Source: Alphaproteobacteria bacterium (lineage in GTDB: Bacteria; Pseudomonadota; Alphaproteobacteria; Reyranellales; Reyranellaceae). Taken from it: 46,112 bases of DNA. The notes under the pieces are model-generated. The model did not search any database and was not told where the DNA came from. It worked only from the letters and a program-made list of their open reading frames with translations. Positions 33,914 to 45,858 of the stretch are shown here, piece after piece. Location: positions 1-46,112 of the forward strand of contig VGCZ01000042.1 in assembly GCA_016869975.1 (NCBI GenBank), given 5' to 3'. The position numbers and the translations under genes are program-made. Within the stretch, counting starts at the first letter, position 1; every line of letters begins with the position of its first letter.

Positions 33914-33953
33914 TGGTACAATATGTTATCTTATCCTGGTATAATTTCTACCA
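33906..33953. promoter_or_regulatory. AT-rich shared control region of VOC and MmyB genes
   Basis: TGGTACA occurs twice in tandem (33906 and 33914). TGGTA and TACCA face each other at 33937-33953, and a TATAAT lies at 33940-33945. The block is strikingly AT-rich. It overlaps the first codons of both divergent genes. Autorepression by the MmyB-like protein is a reasonable guess. Confidence 0.5.
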
Positions 33954-34867
33954 CCCGGCGCGACGAGCTCGCATCCTTCCTGCGCAGCCGGCGCGAGCGG
34001 CTGGATCCGGTGGCGTTCGGCATCACGCCGGGCGGCAGGCGACGCACCGCGGGCCTGCGGCGGGAAGAGGTCGCCCAGGCGGCCGGCATCAGCGCCACCT
34101 GGTATGTCTGGCTCGAGCAAGGCCGCGACGTGAACGCGTCGCCGCATGCCCTGCGCGCGCTGGGCCGCGCATTGCGGCTGAGCCAGGCAGAGCAGACCTA
34201 TCTGTTCCGGCTGGCGCGGCCCGACCTCGACGGGCGCGTCGGCGCGGCCGGCGAGGCGATGCCCGCAGCGCCCCTGCTGTCGCTGATCGACGGGCTGTCG
34301 CCGCATCCCGCCTACGTAACCAACCGCCATCGCCAGGTTGTCGCCGCCAACCGGCCGGCCCGCCTGCTGCTGGGCGCCTTCGACAGCGGCGATCCGGCGC
34401 GCGCCAGCGTGATCGGCCGCCTGTTCCTCGATCCGCTGTGGCGCGAGATCTTTGTCGACTGGGAGGTCGTGGCGCGATCGACGGTGGCGCAGTTCAGGCT
34501 GGCGACGGCGTCGATGGCCGACGATCCGGTGGTGGCGTCGCTGGTCGCGCTGTTGACGGCATCGAGCGACGACTTCGCGCGCTGGTGGGCCGATCGCGAC
34601 CTGGCCGAGCCGCCGATCTGGCGCAAGACGGTGCGGCACGGGCTGGTCGGCGACATGGCGTTCGACTTCGCCACCCTGCGGCCGCCTGGCCGCGACGGCG
34701 ATTTCTCGGTGTCGCTCTACGCGCCCGCCGATGCGACGAGCCGCGAGCGGATGGAGCGGCTGTCGACGGCGAACGCCGCCGTCCGTCTGCGGCATCCGCC
34801 GGATGCCCGCGCCCGGCGGGACAAGGCCGAGGAGTCGCCCGCTACTTCTTCTTCCAGGGCTGGGTGA
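33923..34867 (+). CDS. MmyB-like helix-turn-helix transcriptional regulator
   Basis: From the ATG at 33923 the protein has 314 residues. The helix-turn-helix spans RRDELASFLRSRRERLDP, GLRREEVAQAAGISATWYVW and LEQGRDVNASPHALRALGRA. The MmyB-type sensor domain follows (AYVTNRHRQVVAANRPARLL, and the late LRPPGRDGDFSVSLYAPAD). It is more typical of actinobacterial and proteobacterial MmyB regulators than the one at 15598. The first ten residues are encoded by the operator-like AT-rich block, but no later start preserves helix 1. Its end overlaps the convergent membrane-protein gene by 26 bases. Confidence 0.85.
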   Translation: MLSYPGIISTTRRDELASFLRSRRERLDPVAFGITPGGRRRTAGLRREEVAQAAGISATWYVWLEQGRDVNASPHALRALGRALRLSQAEQTYLFRLARPDLDGRVGAAGEAMPAAPLLSLIDGLSPHPAYVTNRHRQVVAANRPARLLLGAFDSGDPARASVIGRLFLDPLWREIFVDWEVVARSTVAQFRLATASMADDPVVASLVALLTASSDDFARWWADRDLAEPPIWRKTVRHGLVGDMAFDFATLRPPGRDGDFSVSLYAPADATSRERMERLSTANAAVRLRHPPDARARRDKAEESPATSSSRAG

Positions 34868-35675
34868 TCAGCGCGACGAGCACGGTGACCAGCAGCGGAC
34901 AGATGCCCGCGACGAGGCCCGACACCATGAGGATGGCCGGCAGATCGCCGGCCATACCGCGCGCGGCGAGCAGCCATCCGACGCCGCTCACCGCAAGGCA
35001 CGCGAGCGTGAGGCCGATGCCCCAGCCGAAGACCAATCCCGGCCGGCGATAGGCGAGGCCCGGCCTGAACTTGGGAACACTGGCCTCGAAATGATGGTAG
35101 ACGCGCACGCCGGCTTCCCGCGCGGAGGGCGGCACCGGTACGCGCAGGCTGAGGAGTCTGGCGCCGCCGTACCGCCCCGCCGGATAGAGGAGCGCGAACT
35201 CCAGGCATTCGGGATCGGCCGGCGCGTTCAGCCAGCCGACCGCGCGCAACTCCGGCAGGCCGCGAGGCCTCAGCGTGTGGTACGAGCCGTCGACGATGAG
35301 TTGCGTGCGGCCGACGATCACGTCGACGCCTTGTTCCGGCGTGACGTTTCGGATCGGCAGGTCGTTGGTCAGCGTAGGGCCCTGCGCGGCGCGGCTGGCG
35401 TCGAAGGCGCGGAAGCGATCCCACTCCCGCGGCGTGACGTGCCAGCGTTCGATCACGCCGCGACCCGACATCAGCCGGGCGTGGCCGATCGAGGCCGGCA
35501 CCGCCATGAGAACGCCGACCAGGCCGAAGGACACGGCGGCGCCGCCAATGCCAAAGATGATCCCGCTCGCGATGTCGCCGATCCGGTCGGCGTTAAACGC
35601 CGCCGCCAGCACGGCACCGCCCCCGGCAAGACCAAGGACCAGCCAATAGCCAATCTTGCGGCGTGGATTGCGCAT
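34842..35675 (-). CDS. Uncharacterised membrane protein
   Basis: This 277-residue protein has two membrane segments at each end: IGYWLVLGLAGGGAVLAAAF with SFGLVGVLMAVPASI, then GWGIGLTLACLAVSGVGWLL with ILMVSGLVAGICPLLVTVLV. The central soluble part of about 140 residues has beta-rich features (VIVGRTQLIVDGSYHTLRP). It lacks known catalytic motifs. The C-terminus is basic (WKKK). It stands alone behind a palindromic repeat. Family not recognised. Confidence 0.65.
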   Translation of the reverse strand: MRNPRRKIGYWLVLGLAGGGAVLAAAFNADRIGDIASGIIFGIGGAAVSFGLVGVLMAVPASIGHARLMSGRGVIERWHVTPREWDRFRAFDASRAAQGPTLTNDLPIRNVTPEQGVDVIVGRTQLIVDGSYHTLRPRGLPELRAVGWLNAPADPECLEFALLYPAGRYGGARLLSLRVPVPPSAREAGVRVYHHFEASVPKFRPGLAYRRPGLVFGWGIGLTLACLAVSGVGWLLAARGMAGDLPAILMVSGLVAGICPLLVTVLVALITQPWKKK

Positions 35676-35698
35676 ATCCGGATCAGGTCAAGTCAGCG

Positions 35699-35767
35699 CT
35701 GTCATCCCGTGCGCAGCGAGGGATCTCTCCGCTGCGTAAAGATCCCTCGCTGCGCACGGGATGACAG
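35699..35767. repeat. Perfect 28-base inverted repeat of the GTCATYCCG family
   Basis: The arms at 35699-35726 and 35740-35767 are perfect reverse complements (CTGTCATCCCGTGCGCAGCG and onwards), with a 13-base loop. The unit is related to the repeat at 28782-28904 (CCGAGCG there, CCGTGCG here). It lies between two minus-strand genes, just downstream of the ABC exporter start-distal end and upstream of the membrane protein gene. Confidence 0.85.
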
Positions 35768-35802
35768 GCCGGTCGGATCGACCAATCCGCCGACCCCATC
35801 GC

Positions 35803-37674
<1,872 letters not shown>

Positions 37675-37810
37675 GGTTCATGCACCAGGAGTGAGTGGGA
37701 GCGCCGCGGCGGACCTGGCCCGCGACAGGGCCGCGACAGGCCGGCCCGAACGCCTGTCGCTGTGACTTTGCATAATTCGACCCCCGCCGCAATGCGCGCG
37801 GCGACGCGCC

Positions 37811-39490
<1,680 letters not shown>

Positions 39491-39756
39491 CGGGGCGGGT
39501 CCTCGGGCGGGAATGTCGGAATTGGCGCGGGTTTTAGCGGCTGGGCGGCGGCGGATCAACGAGGGCGGAATGGGGAGATGGCGCTTTGCCTCCGGCCGCC
39601 AAAGGACATCACATCGGACTGAGGTCGATATCCTGCTCCGCTCGCCGGACAGAGGGAACACAGGCGGCGTTCGCCCTCGGCCTGGAGCCGGCCTGCATGG
39701 ACAGCGTATGAGGCGCGGTGTCTTATGGGCGCAGGGAAGAAACGATCTCGGACTAG

Positions 39757-42700
39757 ATGATGCTGCAGGAGACGGCGGTCTTCGGCCTTTCGCTCGCCTA
39801 CCTCGGGCTGTTGTTCGCGGTGGCGTGGCTCGGCGATCGTCATGCGCGGACCTGGTCGACCGGCGCCATGGGGCCGCTGGTCTACAGCCTGTCGCTCGCG
39901 ATCTACTGCACGTCGTGGACGTTCTACGGCGCGGTCGGCCGCGCCGCGACCAGCGGGCTCGATTTCATCCTGATCTATGTCGGCCCCGCGCTGGTGGTGA
40001 TCGCCGGCTACCCGATGCTGCGCAAGATGGTGCAGGTGGCCAAGCGCCACAACGTCACCTCGATCGCCGACTTCCTCGCCTCGCGCTATGGCAAGAGCCG
40101 CGCCGTCGGCGTCAGCGCCACGCTCTTCGCCACCCTCGGCGTGCTGCCCTACATCGCCCTGCAATTGCAGGCGGTGTCCTCGAGCTTCAAGGCGATCGCC
40201 ACGCCGGGCGTCAGCGGCGCGGCCGCCGTGGTGCACACCGACACCTCGCTGTTCGTCGCCGTGCTGATGGCGCTGTTCACCATCCTGTTCGGCGTGCGCA
40301 ACGTGCAGGCCTCCGAACAGCACCGCGGCATGATGGTGGCGATCGCCTTCGAATCGGTGGTCAAGCTCGCCGCCCTGCTCGCCGTCGGCCCCTTCGTGCT
40401 GTTCGTGCTGTTCGACGGGCCGGCCGACCTGCTGGCCAAGGTCGCGGCGGCGCCGGCGATCGGCGAACGAGTCACCAACCAGGGCTCGGCGCTGTCGTGG
40501 GTCGTACTCACCCTGCTGGCCGGCACCGCCTTCCTCTGCCTGCCGCGCCAGTTCCACGTCGCCGTGGTCGAGCACGACCATCCTGCCAGCCTGAGGACCG
40601 CGCGCTGGCTCTTCCCGCTCTACATGGTGCTGATCAACCTCTTCGTCGTGCCGCTGGCGGTGGCCGGCCTGCTGCTGCTCGGGCCGGGCGCCAATCCCGA
40701 CCTCTTCGTGCTGGGCCTGCCGATGAGCGCCGGCGAGGACTGGCTGTCGCTGTTCGTCTTCATCGGCGGATTGTCGGCGGCGACGTCGATGGTGATCGTC
40801 GCCTGCATGGCGCTCTCCAGCATGATCGGCAACGAGCTGGTGATGCCCTACCTGCTGCGCCGCGATGCCGGCCGCGCCAGCGAGATGGGCGGCACCGTCG
40901 TGCTGGTGCGCCGTCTGGCGGTGATCGTCATCCTGCTCGCCGGCTACGCCTACGAGCGGGTGATCTCCGGCTACCTGCCGCTGGCCTCGATCGGCATGAT
41001 CTCGTTCTGCGCCGTGGCCAATTTCGCGCCCGGCCTGGTGCTCGGGCTCTACTGGCGGCGCGCGCACCGCTTCGGCGTGGTCGCCGGCCTGCTCGGCGGC
41101 TTCGTCGTCTGGCTCTACGCCCTGCTGCTGCCGTCGCTGCGCCAGGCCACGTCGGGCGGCAAGCAGAGCGCGCCGCTGCAGAGCTGGCTGCCCGGACCAT
41201 TGGCCGAGCTCGATCCCGTCGGCCAGGGCTTCATCGTCTGCATGCTGGTCAACACGGCGCTGCTGGTCGGCGTCTCGCTGCTGGCGCGCCCGCTCGGCCG
41301 CGACCGCCAGCAGGCCGAGTCCTTCGTGCTCGGCACCGATCCCGAGCAGCCCGCCACCCCGGTGCCGGTGGCGGCCACGCGCATCGCCGAGCTCAGCGAT
41401 CTGCTGGCGCGCTTCATCGGGCCGGAGCGCGCCGAGCGCGTCTTCGCGGGCGGACCGCTCTCGACACAGGCCGCGCTGGCACGTGCCGAACGCGTGCTGT
41501 CGGGCACCTTGGGCGCCGCCTCGGCACGCGTCATCGTCGCTGCCTCGGCACGGCGCGGCCTGATCCTGCCGGGCACGGCGCGCGCCATCATCGACGAGGC
41601 GTCGGAGGCGATCCGCTACAACTACGAGATCCTGCGCAACACGCTTGACCATGTCGGCATGGGCATCGCCGCCTTCGACCGCGCCGGGCGGCTGGAGATC
41701 TCCAACGAGCGTTTCACCACCTTGCTGTCGCTCGATCCCGACAAGGTCGCGGTCGGCGCGCCGGTCACGCAGCTCGGCGGCGCCGGTGAGGTCGAACGAC
41801 TGCTGAGCCGGCCCGACACGGCGCAGATCCACGAGCTGGTGAGCGGCGGCCGCGTCGTAGAGCTCAGGCTCGATCCGCTGCCCGGCAGCGGCTTCGTCGC
41901 CACCTGCCACGACGTGACGACGCGCGTGCGCACCGCCGAGGCGCTGCGCGACAGCGAGCGGCGCATCCGCGTCTACACCGACAACGTGCCCGTGCTGATC
42001 GCCTATCTCGACAAGGACGAGCGCTATCGCTTCACCAATAGGCCCTACCAGCAGGCGCTCAACCTCACGGCCTCGCAGACCGAGGGCCGCACCTCGCTCG
42101 AGGTGATCGGCGCCGAGCGCTACAACAGGCTGAAGCCCTATATCGACGGCGTGCTCGCCGGCCACGAGCAGCATTTCGAGATCGAGTTCCCGACCAACGA
42201 CGTGAAGATCGAGGTCGCTGCCGGCACCTACATCCCGCACGTCGATCACAGCGGCAGCGTGGTCGGCTTCTTCCTGCTCTACCAGGACATCACCCAGGCG
42301 CGTAAGGCCGAAGCCGAGCTGCGCCAGTCCAAGGAGAACCTCGAGCAGCGCGTGGTCGAGCGCACCGCCGAGCTCGAAGCCAGCCGCGCCGAGGCCGAGG
42401 CGGCCAATCTCGGCAAGACGCGCTTCATCGCCGCCGCCAGCCACGACCTGTTGCAGCCACTGCACGCCGCGCGCCTGTTCACCGCCGCCCTGATCGACCG
42501 CGATCCGCGCAACGATCTGGGCGGCAAGATCGAGCTCAGCCTAGGCGCCGTCGAATCGCTGATCGACGCGCTGCTGGACATCTCCAAGCTCGACGCCGGC
42601 GCCTTCCAGCCCGAGACGCGCCCCTTCGCGCTGCAGCCGCTCTTCGACTCGCTGGCCACCGCCCTCGCGCCGCTGGCGCAGCGCCACGGCGTCGAGCTGC

Positions 42701-43524
42701 GCGTGGTGCCGACGCGCGCCTTCGTGTCGACCGACCCCGCCTTCCTGCGCCGTGTGCTGCAGAACCTGCTGTCCAATGCCATCCGCTACGGCGCCGCCCC
42801 GGGCCGGCCGCAGCGTGTGCTGCTGGGCTGCCGGCGCGACGGCGAGCGGTTGCGCATCGAGGTGCGCGACAACGGCCCGGGCATTCCCGAGGACAAGCAG
42901 GCGGTGATCTTCGAGGAGTTCGTGCGGCTCAATCCCGACGAGGATCGCGGCGAGCGGGGGCTGGGATTGGGGTTGGCCATCGTCGAACGCATCGCGCGCA
43001 TGCTCGACCTGCCGATCGGGCTGAGCTCGGCGCCGGGACGCGGCTCGACCTTCCATGTCGGCGTCACCCGCATCGCCTCGGTGGTCGCCGCCCCCTCGGC
43101 CGCGCCGACGCAGCAGGCCGCGCCGGTCTTCGACCCCGACGCCTTCGTGCTGTGCATCGACAACGAGGCGCAGGTGCGCGAGGCGATGGCCACGCTGATC
43201 GGCGGCTGGGGCTGTCAGGTCGCCGTCGCCGCCAATCTCGACGAGGCGATCGCCGCCGTCGACGCCGCCGGCCGCTTCCCCGACCTACTGGTCGCCGACC
43301 TGCATCTCGACGAGGGGCCCGACGGGCTGGAGATCATCGAGACCCTGCGCCGTCGCTGGGCGCTCTCGGTACCGGCGGCCCTGATCACCGCCGACCGCGA
43401 CCCGACCTTGCGGCCGCGTGCAAGGGCGCGCGGCGTCGAGCTGCTGCACAAGCCGGTGAAACCCGCCGCGCTGCGCGCGCTGCTGCGGTTGCGCAGTCGC
43501 GCGACGGAGCGGCTGACGGCGTAA
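39757..43524 (+). CDS. Hybrid sensor histidine kinase with SLC5-type transporter domain (CbrA-like)
   Basis: The 1255-residue protein begins with about 480 residues of sodium/solute-symporter-like membrane segments ([35 protein letters not shown]). A linker and two PAS-like domains follow ([20 protein letters not shown], and [20 protein letters not shown]), then a coiled coil. The kinase core has the phospho-acceptor His896 ([15 protein letters not shown]) and ATP-binding boxes [20 protein letters not shown] and [17 protein letters not shown]-terminal receiver carries Asp1181 ([11 protein letters not shown]). Such proteins couple substrate sensing to signalling. The LuxR-type gene at the window end is a possible partner. 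The ATG at 39760 is an alternative start. Confidence 0.92.
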   Translation: MMLQETAVFGLSLAYLGLLFAVAWLGDRHARTWSTGAMGPLVYSLSLAIYCTSWTFYGAVGRAATSGLDFILIYVGPALVVIAGYPMLRKMVQVAKRHNVTSIADFLASRYGKSRAVGVSATLFATLGVLPYIALQLQAVSSSFKAIATPGVSGAAAVVHTDTSLFVAVLMALFTILFGVRNVQASEQHRGMMVAIAFESVVKLAALLAVGPFVLFVLFDGPADLLAKVAAAPAIGERVTNQGSALSWVVLTLLAGTAFLCLPRQFHVAVVEHDHPASLRTARWLFPLYMVLINLFVVPLAVAGLLLLGPGANPDLFVLGLPMSAGEDWLSLFVFIGGLSAATSMVIVACMALSSMIGNELVMPYLLRRDAGRASEMGGTVVLVRRLAVIVILLAGYAYERVISGYLPLASIGMISFCAVANFAPGLVLGLYWRRAHRFGVVAGLLGGFVVWLYALLLPSLRQATSGGKQSAPLQSWLPGPLAELDPVGQGFIVCMLVNTALLVGVSLLARPLGRDRQQAESFVLGTDPEQPATPVPVAATRIAELSDLLARFIGPERAERVFAGGPLSTQAALARAERVLSGTLGAASARVIVAASARRGLILPGTARAIIDEASEAIRYNYEILRNTLDHVGMGIAAFDRAGRLEISNERFTTLLSLDPDKVAVGAPVTQLGGAGEVERLLSRPDTAQIHELVSGGRVVELRLDPLPGSGFVATCHDVTTRVRTAEALRDSERRIRVYTDNVPVLIAYLDKDERYRFTNRPYQQALNLTASQTEGRTSLEVIGAERYNRLKPYIDGVLAGHEQHFEIEFPTNDVKIEVAAGTYIPHVDHSGSVVGFFLLYQDITQARKAEAELRQSKENLEQRVVERTAELEASRAEAEAANLGKTRFIAAASHDLLQPLHAARLFTAALIDRDPRNDLGGKIELSLGAVESLIDALLDISKLDAGAFQPETRPFALQPLFDSLATALAPLAQRHGVELRVVPTRAFVSTDPAFLRRVLQNLLSNAIRYGAAPGRPQRVLLGCRRDGERLRIEVRDNGPGIPEDKQAVIFEEFVRLNPDEDRGERGLGLGLAIVERIARMLDLPIGLSSAPGRGSTFHVGVTRIASVVAAPSAAPTQQAAPVFDPDAFVLCIDNEAQVREAMATLIGGWGCQVAVAANLDEAIAAVDAAGRFPDLLVADLHLDEGPDGLEIIETLRRRWALSVPAALITADRDPTLRPRARARGVELLHKPVKPAALRALLRLRSRATERLTA

Positions 43525-43548
43525 CAACTTCCCCCGCTGGCGGGCAGG

Positions 43549-43598
43549 GCTATCGCACGTGGCGTTCTTTCCTTCTCCCCGCCATCGCGGGGAGAAGG
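43549..43598. repeat. Palindromic repeat between convergent genes, second full copy
   Basis: GCTATCGCA at 43549 and a perfect 12-bp hairpin CCTTCTCCCCGC/GCGGGGAGAAGG with loop CATC (43571-43598) repeat the left half and core of the element at 30124. The right outer arm is worn (GACAGCCCC nearby). It lies between the hybrid kinase and the transglycosylase gene, where it could end both transcripts. Confidence 0.7.
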
Positions 43599-43625
43599 AT
43601 AAAGACACTGTCCGCGACAGCCCCC

Positions 43626-44096
43626 TCACTCCGGCCGATACGGAAACCCGCGCGCGTAGTGGCGGTCGGCCATGACGGGGTCGCCGTTGGCGTAGCGATA
43701 GGCGGCAGCGAGGTACTTCACGCCCCAGAACAGGTTGGTATCGGGATCAAGCAGGGCATCGCGCGGGCCGGCGTAGCCCATGCCGCGCGCGGTGCTGAAC
43801 TTGATCTGCATCAGGCCCATGGCGAAGCCGGCGCCGATGACGCGCGGCTGGTAGCGGCTCTCGCGGCGGACCACCTTGTGCACCAGCTCGACCGGTACGC
43901 GGTTCTGGTCGGCGTGGAACTGTATCTTCTCCGCCAGCGCGGGATCGACGTCGCCGGGATTGTAGACCTGCCGCGGCGCCGGCGGGGGCGGTGGCGGTGG
44001 CGCGGCCACGGTCGGCTTGGATGGCTGCCCGCAGGCGCCCAGCATGGCGATCAGCGACACGGCGATAAGGCCGCGGCGGCCCGGTCTGTGGTCCAT
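43626..44096 (-). CDS. Lipoprotein lytic transglycosylase (SLT domain)
   Basis: The 156-residue protein has a lipoprotein signal with lipobox LGAC and lipidated Cys22, then a poly-proline linker. The SLT domain has catalytic Glu79 (VVRRESRYQPRV), the GLMQIK motif after GFAM, and DPDTNLFWGVKYLAAAYRYA. It should cleave peptidoglycan from the periplasmic face of the outer membrane, releasing anhydromuropeptides. It is shorter than MltC-type enzymes and lacks extra domains. It faces the convergent hybrid kinase gene. Confidence 0.9.
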   Translation of the reverse strand: MDHRPGRRGLIAVSLIAMLGACGQPSKPTVAAPPPPPPPAPRQVYNPGDVDPALAEKIQFHADQNRVPVELVHKVVRRESRYQPRVIGAGFAMGLMQIKFSTARGMGYAGPRDALLDPDTNLFWGVKYLAAAYRYANGDPVMADRHYARGFPYRPE

Positions 44097-44137
44097 GCTG
44101 TCCTCCCGTGCGGTCGAAGGCGCACCCTAGCGGCGCG

Positions 44138-45625
44138 TCATGCCGCGTCAACCTCGCGCATCGCGCCCCTCTCGATCAGCAGGAAGCGCGTGCCGATCGC
44201 CGAAACGAAGTGGCGATCATGCGAGACCAATACCGACGTCGCTTCGTGCGTTAGAATCTCCTGCTCCAGCCGCTCCTGCCCGGCAATGTCGACGTGATTG
44301 GTCGGCTCGTCCATCGGGTAGAAGTTCGGATTGGCCAGTCGCAAGGCCAGCAACCCCAGCCGCGCCTTTTGCCCCGGCGACAGGGTCGCGATCGGCCGGC
44401 GCTGGCGATCGACGGCAAAGCCCGCGCCGGCGAGCAGCGATGTCGCGCGCTGGTCGCCGGGCCGGAACGTCTCGGCGATGAAGGCCAGCGGTGTCTTCTC
44501 GTCGGGCAGATGCGACATCGCCTGGTCGACATAGCCCGGCACCAAGGTCGGGCTGACGCGCACGCCCTCGACACTGTCGGGCGCGGCGATCGCCTGGCGC
44601 AGCAGGGCGACGAAGCGCGACTTGCCGACGCCGTTACGGCCCAGAACGACGACACGGTCGCCCTGCAGGATGTTGAGCTTGCCGGTCGAGAACAGCGCGT
44701 CACCGTCGGGCGTGCGCACGGTGACGCTGTCGAGCGCCAGCATGACGCGCGCATGCGTGCCGCGATTGGCCAGGCGGATTTCGCCAGCCTTCTCGACATG
44801 CGTGGGCTTGAGCGTGCGCTCCAGCGCCTCGGCGCGCTTGTAGATCTGCGCCGCCTTCTTCTGCGCGGCGTCGCTCAGGCTATTGATGCCGATGTTCTTC
44901 AGCTCGCCGGCGCTGCGCCGCAGTCGATCGGCCTCGCGCGCATCCTTGGCGAATTTCGCCTCCTGCGCCTGATCGTCGTCGCTCAGCAATCGACGCGCCG
45001 CGGTGAAAGAATGGCTGTAGCTGCGCGAAATCTCGGGTCGCAGGAACAAGGTGCGGTTGGTGCAGGTGTCGAGGAAGCGGCGGTCGTGGCTGGCGATCAC
45101 CATCGGCACGCGGCGCTGCGGGTCGACAAGCCATTTCTCGAGCAGCTCGATCTTCTCGAGATCGAGATGGTTGGTGGGCTCGTCGAGCAACAGCGCGTCG
45201 GGCTCGGCGACCCAGGCTCGGGCGATCAGCGCCAGGCGCTGCCAACCGCCACTCAGCGCGCGCATCGGTCGTTCGCGCATCTCCTGCGGCGTGTCGAACT
45301 CGTCGAGCACGAGATCGACGCGCCATTCGTCGGATTCGCGGCTCGCCGACGGCAGGCCGCGGCGCACGACCTCGACCAGAGTCAGGTCGAGCCAGGTCGA
45401 CGGTACGTCCTGCTCGACGATGCCGACGCTCAGGCCACGCGAGCGCACGATCTCGCCCGCGGTCGGCTCGGCGGCGCCGGCGAGGCAGCGCAGCAAGGTG
45501 GTCTTGCCGGCGCCGTTGCCGGCCACCAGGCCGATGCGGTCGGCCTCGCCGACGACGAAGGTCAGGTCACGGAAAAGCGGGTCGGGCGTCAGGACGCTCA
45601 CGCCGCGCAGGCTGATGGAACCCAT
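44138..45625 (-). CDS. ABC-F family ATPase with atypical second domain
   Basis: The start at 45625 (MGSISLRGVSVLTPDPLF) gives 495 residues with two ABC domains and no membrane segments. Domain 1 is standard: Walker [15 protein letters not shown], signature ALSGGWQRLAL, Walker [13 protein letters not shown]. Domain 2 is divergent: Walker A GRNGVGKSRFVALL, signature LSPGQKARLGLL, and Walker B NFYPMDEPTNHVD. A basic helical linker (KKAAQIYKRAEALERTLK) joins them, as in ribosome-acting ABC-F proteins. Some members give antibiotic resistance by ribosome protection. The gene has a 233-base leader with a candidate 28-residue peptide and alternative hairpins, suggesting attenuation. An in-frame ATG at about 45822 exists but would run through that leader. 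Confidence 0.87.
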   Translation of the reverse strand: MGSISLRGVSVLTPDPLFRDLTFVVGEADRIGLVAGNGAGKTTLLRCLAGAAEPTAGEIVRSRGLSVGIVEQDVPSTWLDLTLVEVVRRGLPSASRESDEWRVDLVLDEFDTPQEMRERPMRALSGGWQRLALIARAWVAEPDALLLDEPTNHLDLEKIELLEKWLVDPQRRVPMVIASHDRRFLDTCTNRTLFLRPEISRSYSHSFTAARRLLSDDDQAQEAKFAKDAREADRLRRSAGELKNIGINSLSDAAQKKAAQIYKRAEALERTLKPTHVEKAGEIRLANRGTHARVMLALDSVTVRTPDGDALFSTGKLNILQGDRVVVLGRNGVGKSRFVALLRQAIAAPDSVEGVRVSPTLVPGYVDQAMSHLPDEKTPLAFIAETFRPGDQRATSLLAGAGFAVDRQRRPIATLSPGQKARLGLLALRLANPNFYPMDEPTNHVDIAGQERLEQEILTHEATSVLVSHDRHFVSAIGTRFLLIERGAMREVDAA

Positions 45626-45649
45626 GGGAGTCTCGCTGGTCTTGCCGTG

Positions 45650-45751
45650 AAGGAACGGGCACGCGCGCGCGTGCCCCGGAGGGCAGACCAGACGTCGAAG
45701 GGAACTCAGTTCCTTATGTCGGCCAGCCCCACGATACGCGATCGCGGGGCG
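45650..45751 (-). promoter_or_regulatory. Candidate attenuator structures in the ABC-F leader
   Basis: Read as minus-strand RNA, four elements are seen. A 10-bp stem, 45750-45741 with 45735-45726 (GCCCCGCGAU/AUCGUGGGGC), pairs fully only through a G-U pair in this strand. A hairpin AAGGAAC/GUUCCCUU (45715-45698) has the leader stop codon in its loop. GGGCACGCGCGCGCGTGCCC (45676-45657) is a perfect palindrome. GUUCCUU (45656-45650) can pair with AAGGAAC instead. Confidence 0.55.
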
Positions 45752-45792
45752 GTCACAGGACCGCGCGCCTGATACTGGTTGTACGTGTTCAA
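45706..45792 (-). CDS. Candidate leader peptide of the ABC-F gene, 28 residues
   Basis: A TTG at 45792 follows GGAGG with a six-base gap, one of the best ribosome sites in the window. The frame encodes MNTYNQYQARGPVTAPRSRI and eight more residues (VGLADIRN) before TGA at 45706, some 80 bases before the ABC-F start. A 10-bp stem lies inside its second half, and the stop sits in the loop of the next hairpin. A TATAGT box at 45830-45825 could be the promoter. Leader peptides before ABC-F resistance genes sense stalled ribosomes, and that role is inferred here. It is not in the ABC-F frame. Confidence 0.55.
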   Translation of the reverse strand: MNTYNQYQARGPVTAPRSRIVGLADIRN

Positions 45793-45829
45793 CGCGGCCC
45801 TCCCTGGCTGGGTGTTGCGACATCACTAT

Positions 45830-45855
45830 ACCTTCCCCCGCCAGCGGGGGAAGGT
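45830..45855. repeat. ACCTTCCCCCG palindrome after the LuxR-type gene
   Basis: ACCTTCCCCCG and CGGGGGAAGGT form a perfect 11-bp stem with loop CCAG, four bases after the stop of the LuxR-type gene (in its direction). It may end that transcript. Sequence and place suggest kinship with the CCTTCTCCCCGC repeats. Confidence 0.6.
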
Positions 45856-45858
45856 CGT

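Noticed and set aside
39556-42465. 969-codon minus-strand frame across the hybrid kinase gene
   Set aside because: No domain recognised, low-complexity composition, and it conflicts with the clear kinase and transporter motifs on the plus strand.
45625-45822. Longer ABC-F protein starting at the in-frame ATG near 45822
   Set aside because: The extra residues have no ABC-F-like features, and they overlap the structured leader and the better-supported leader ORF in another frame.
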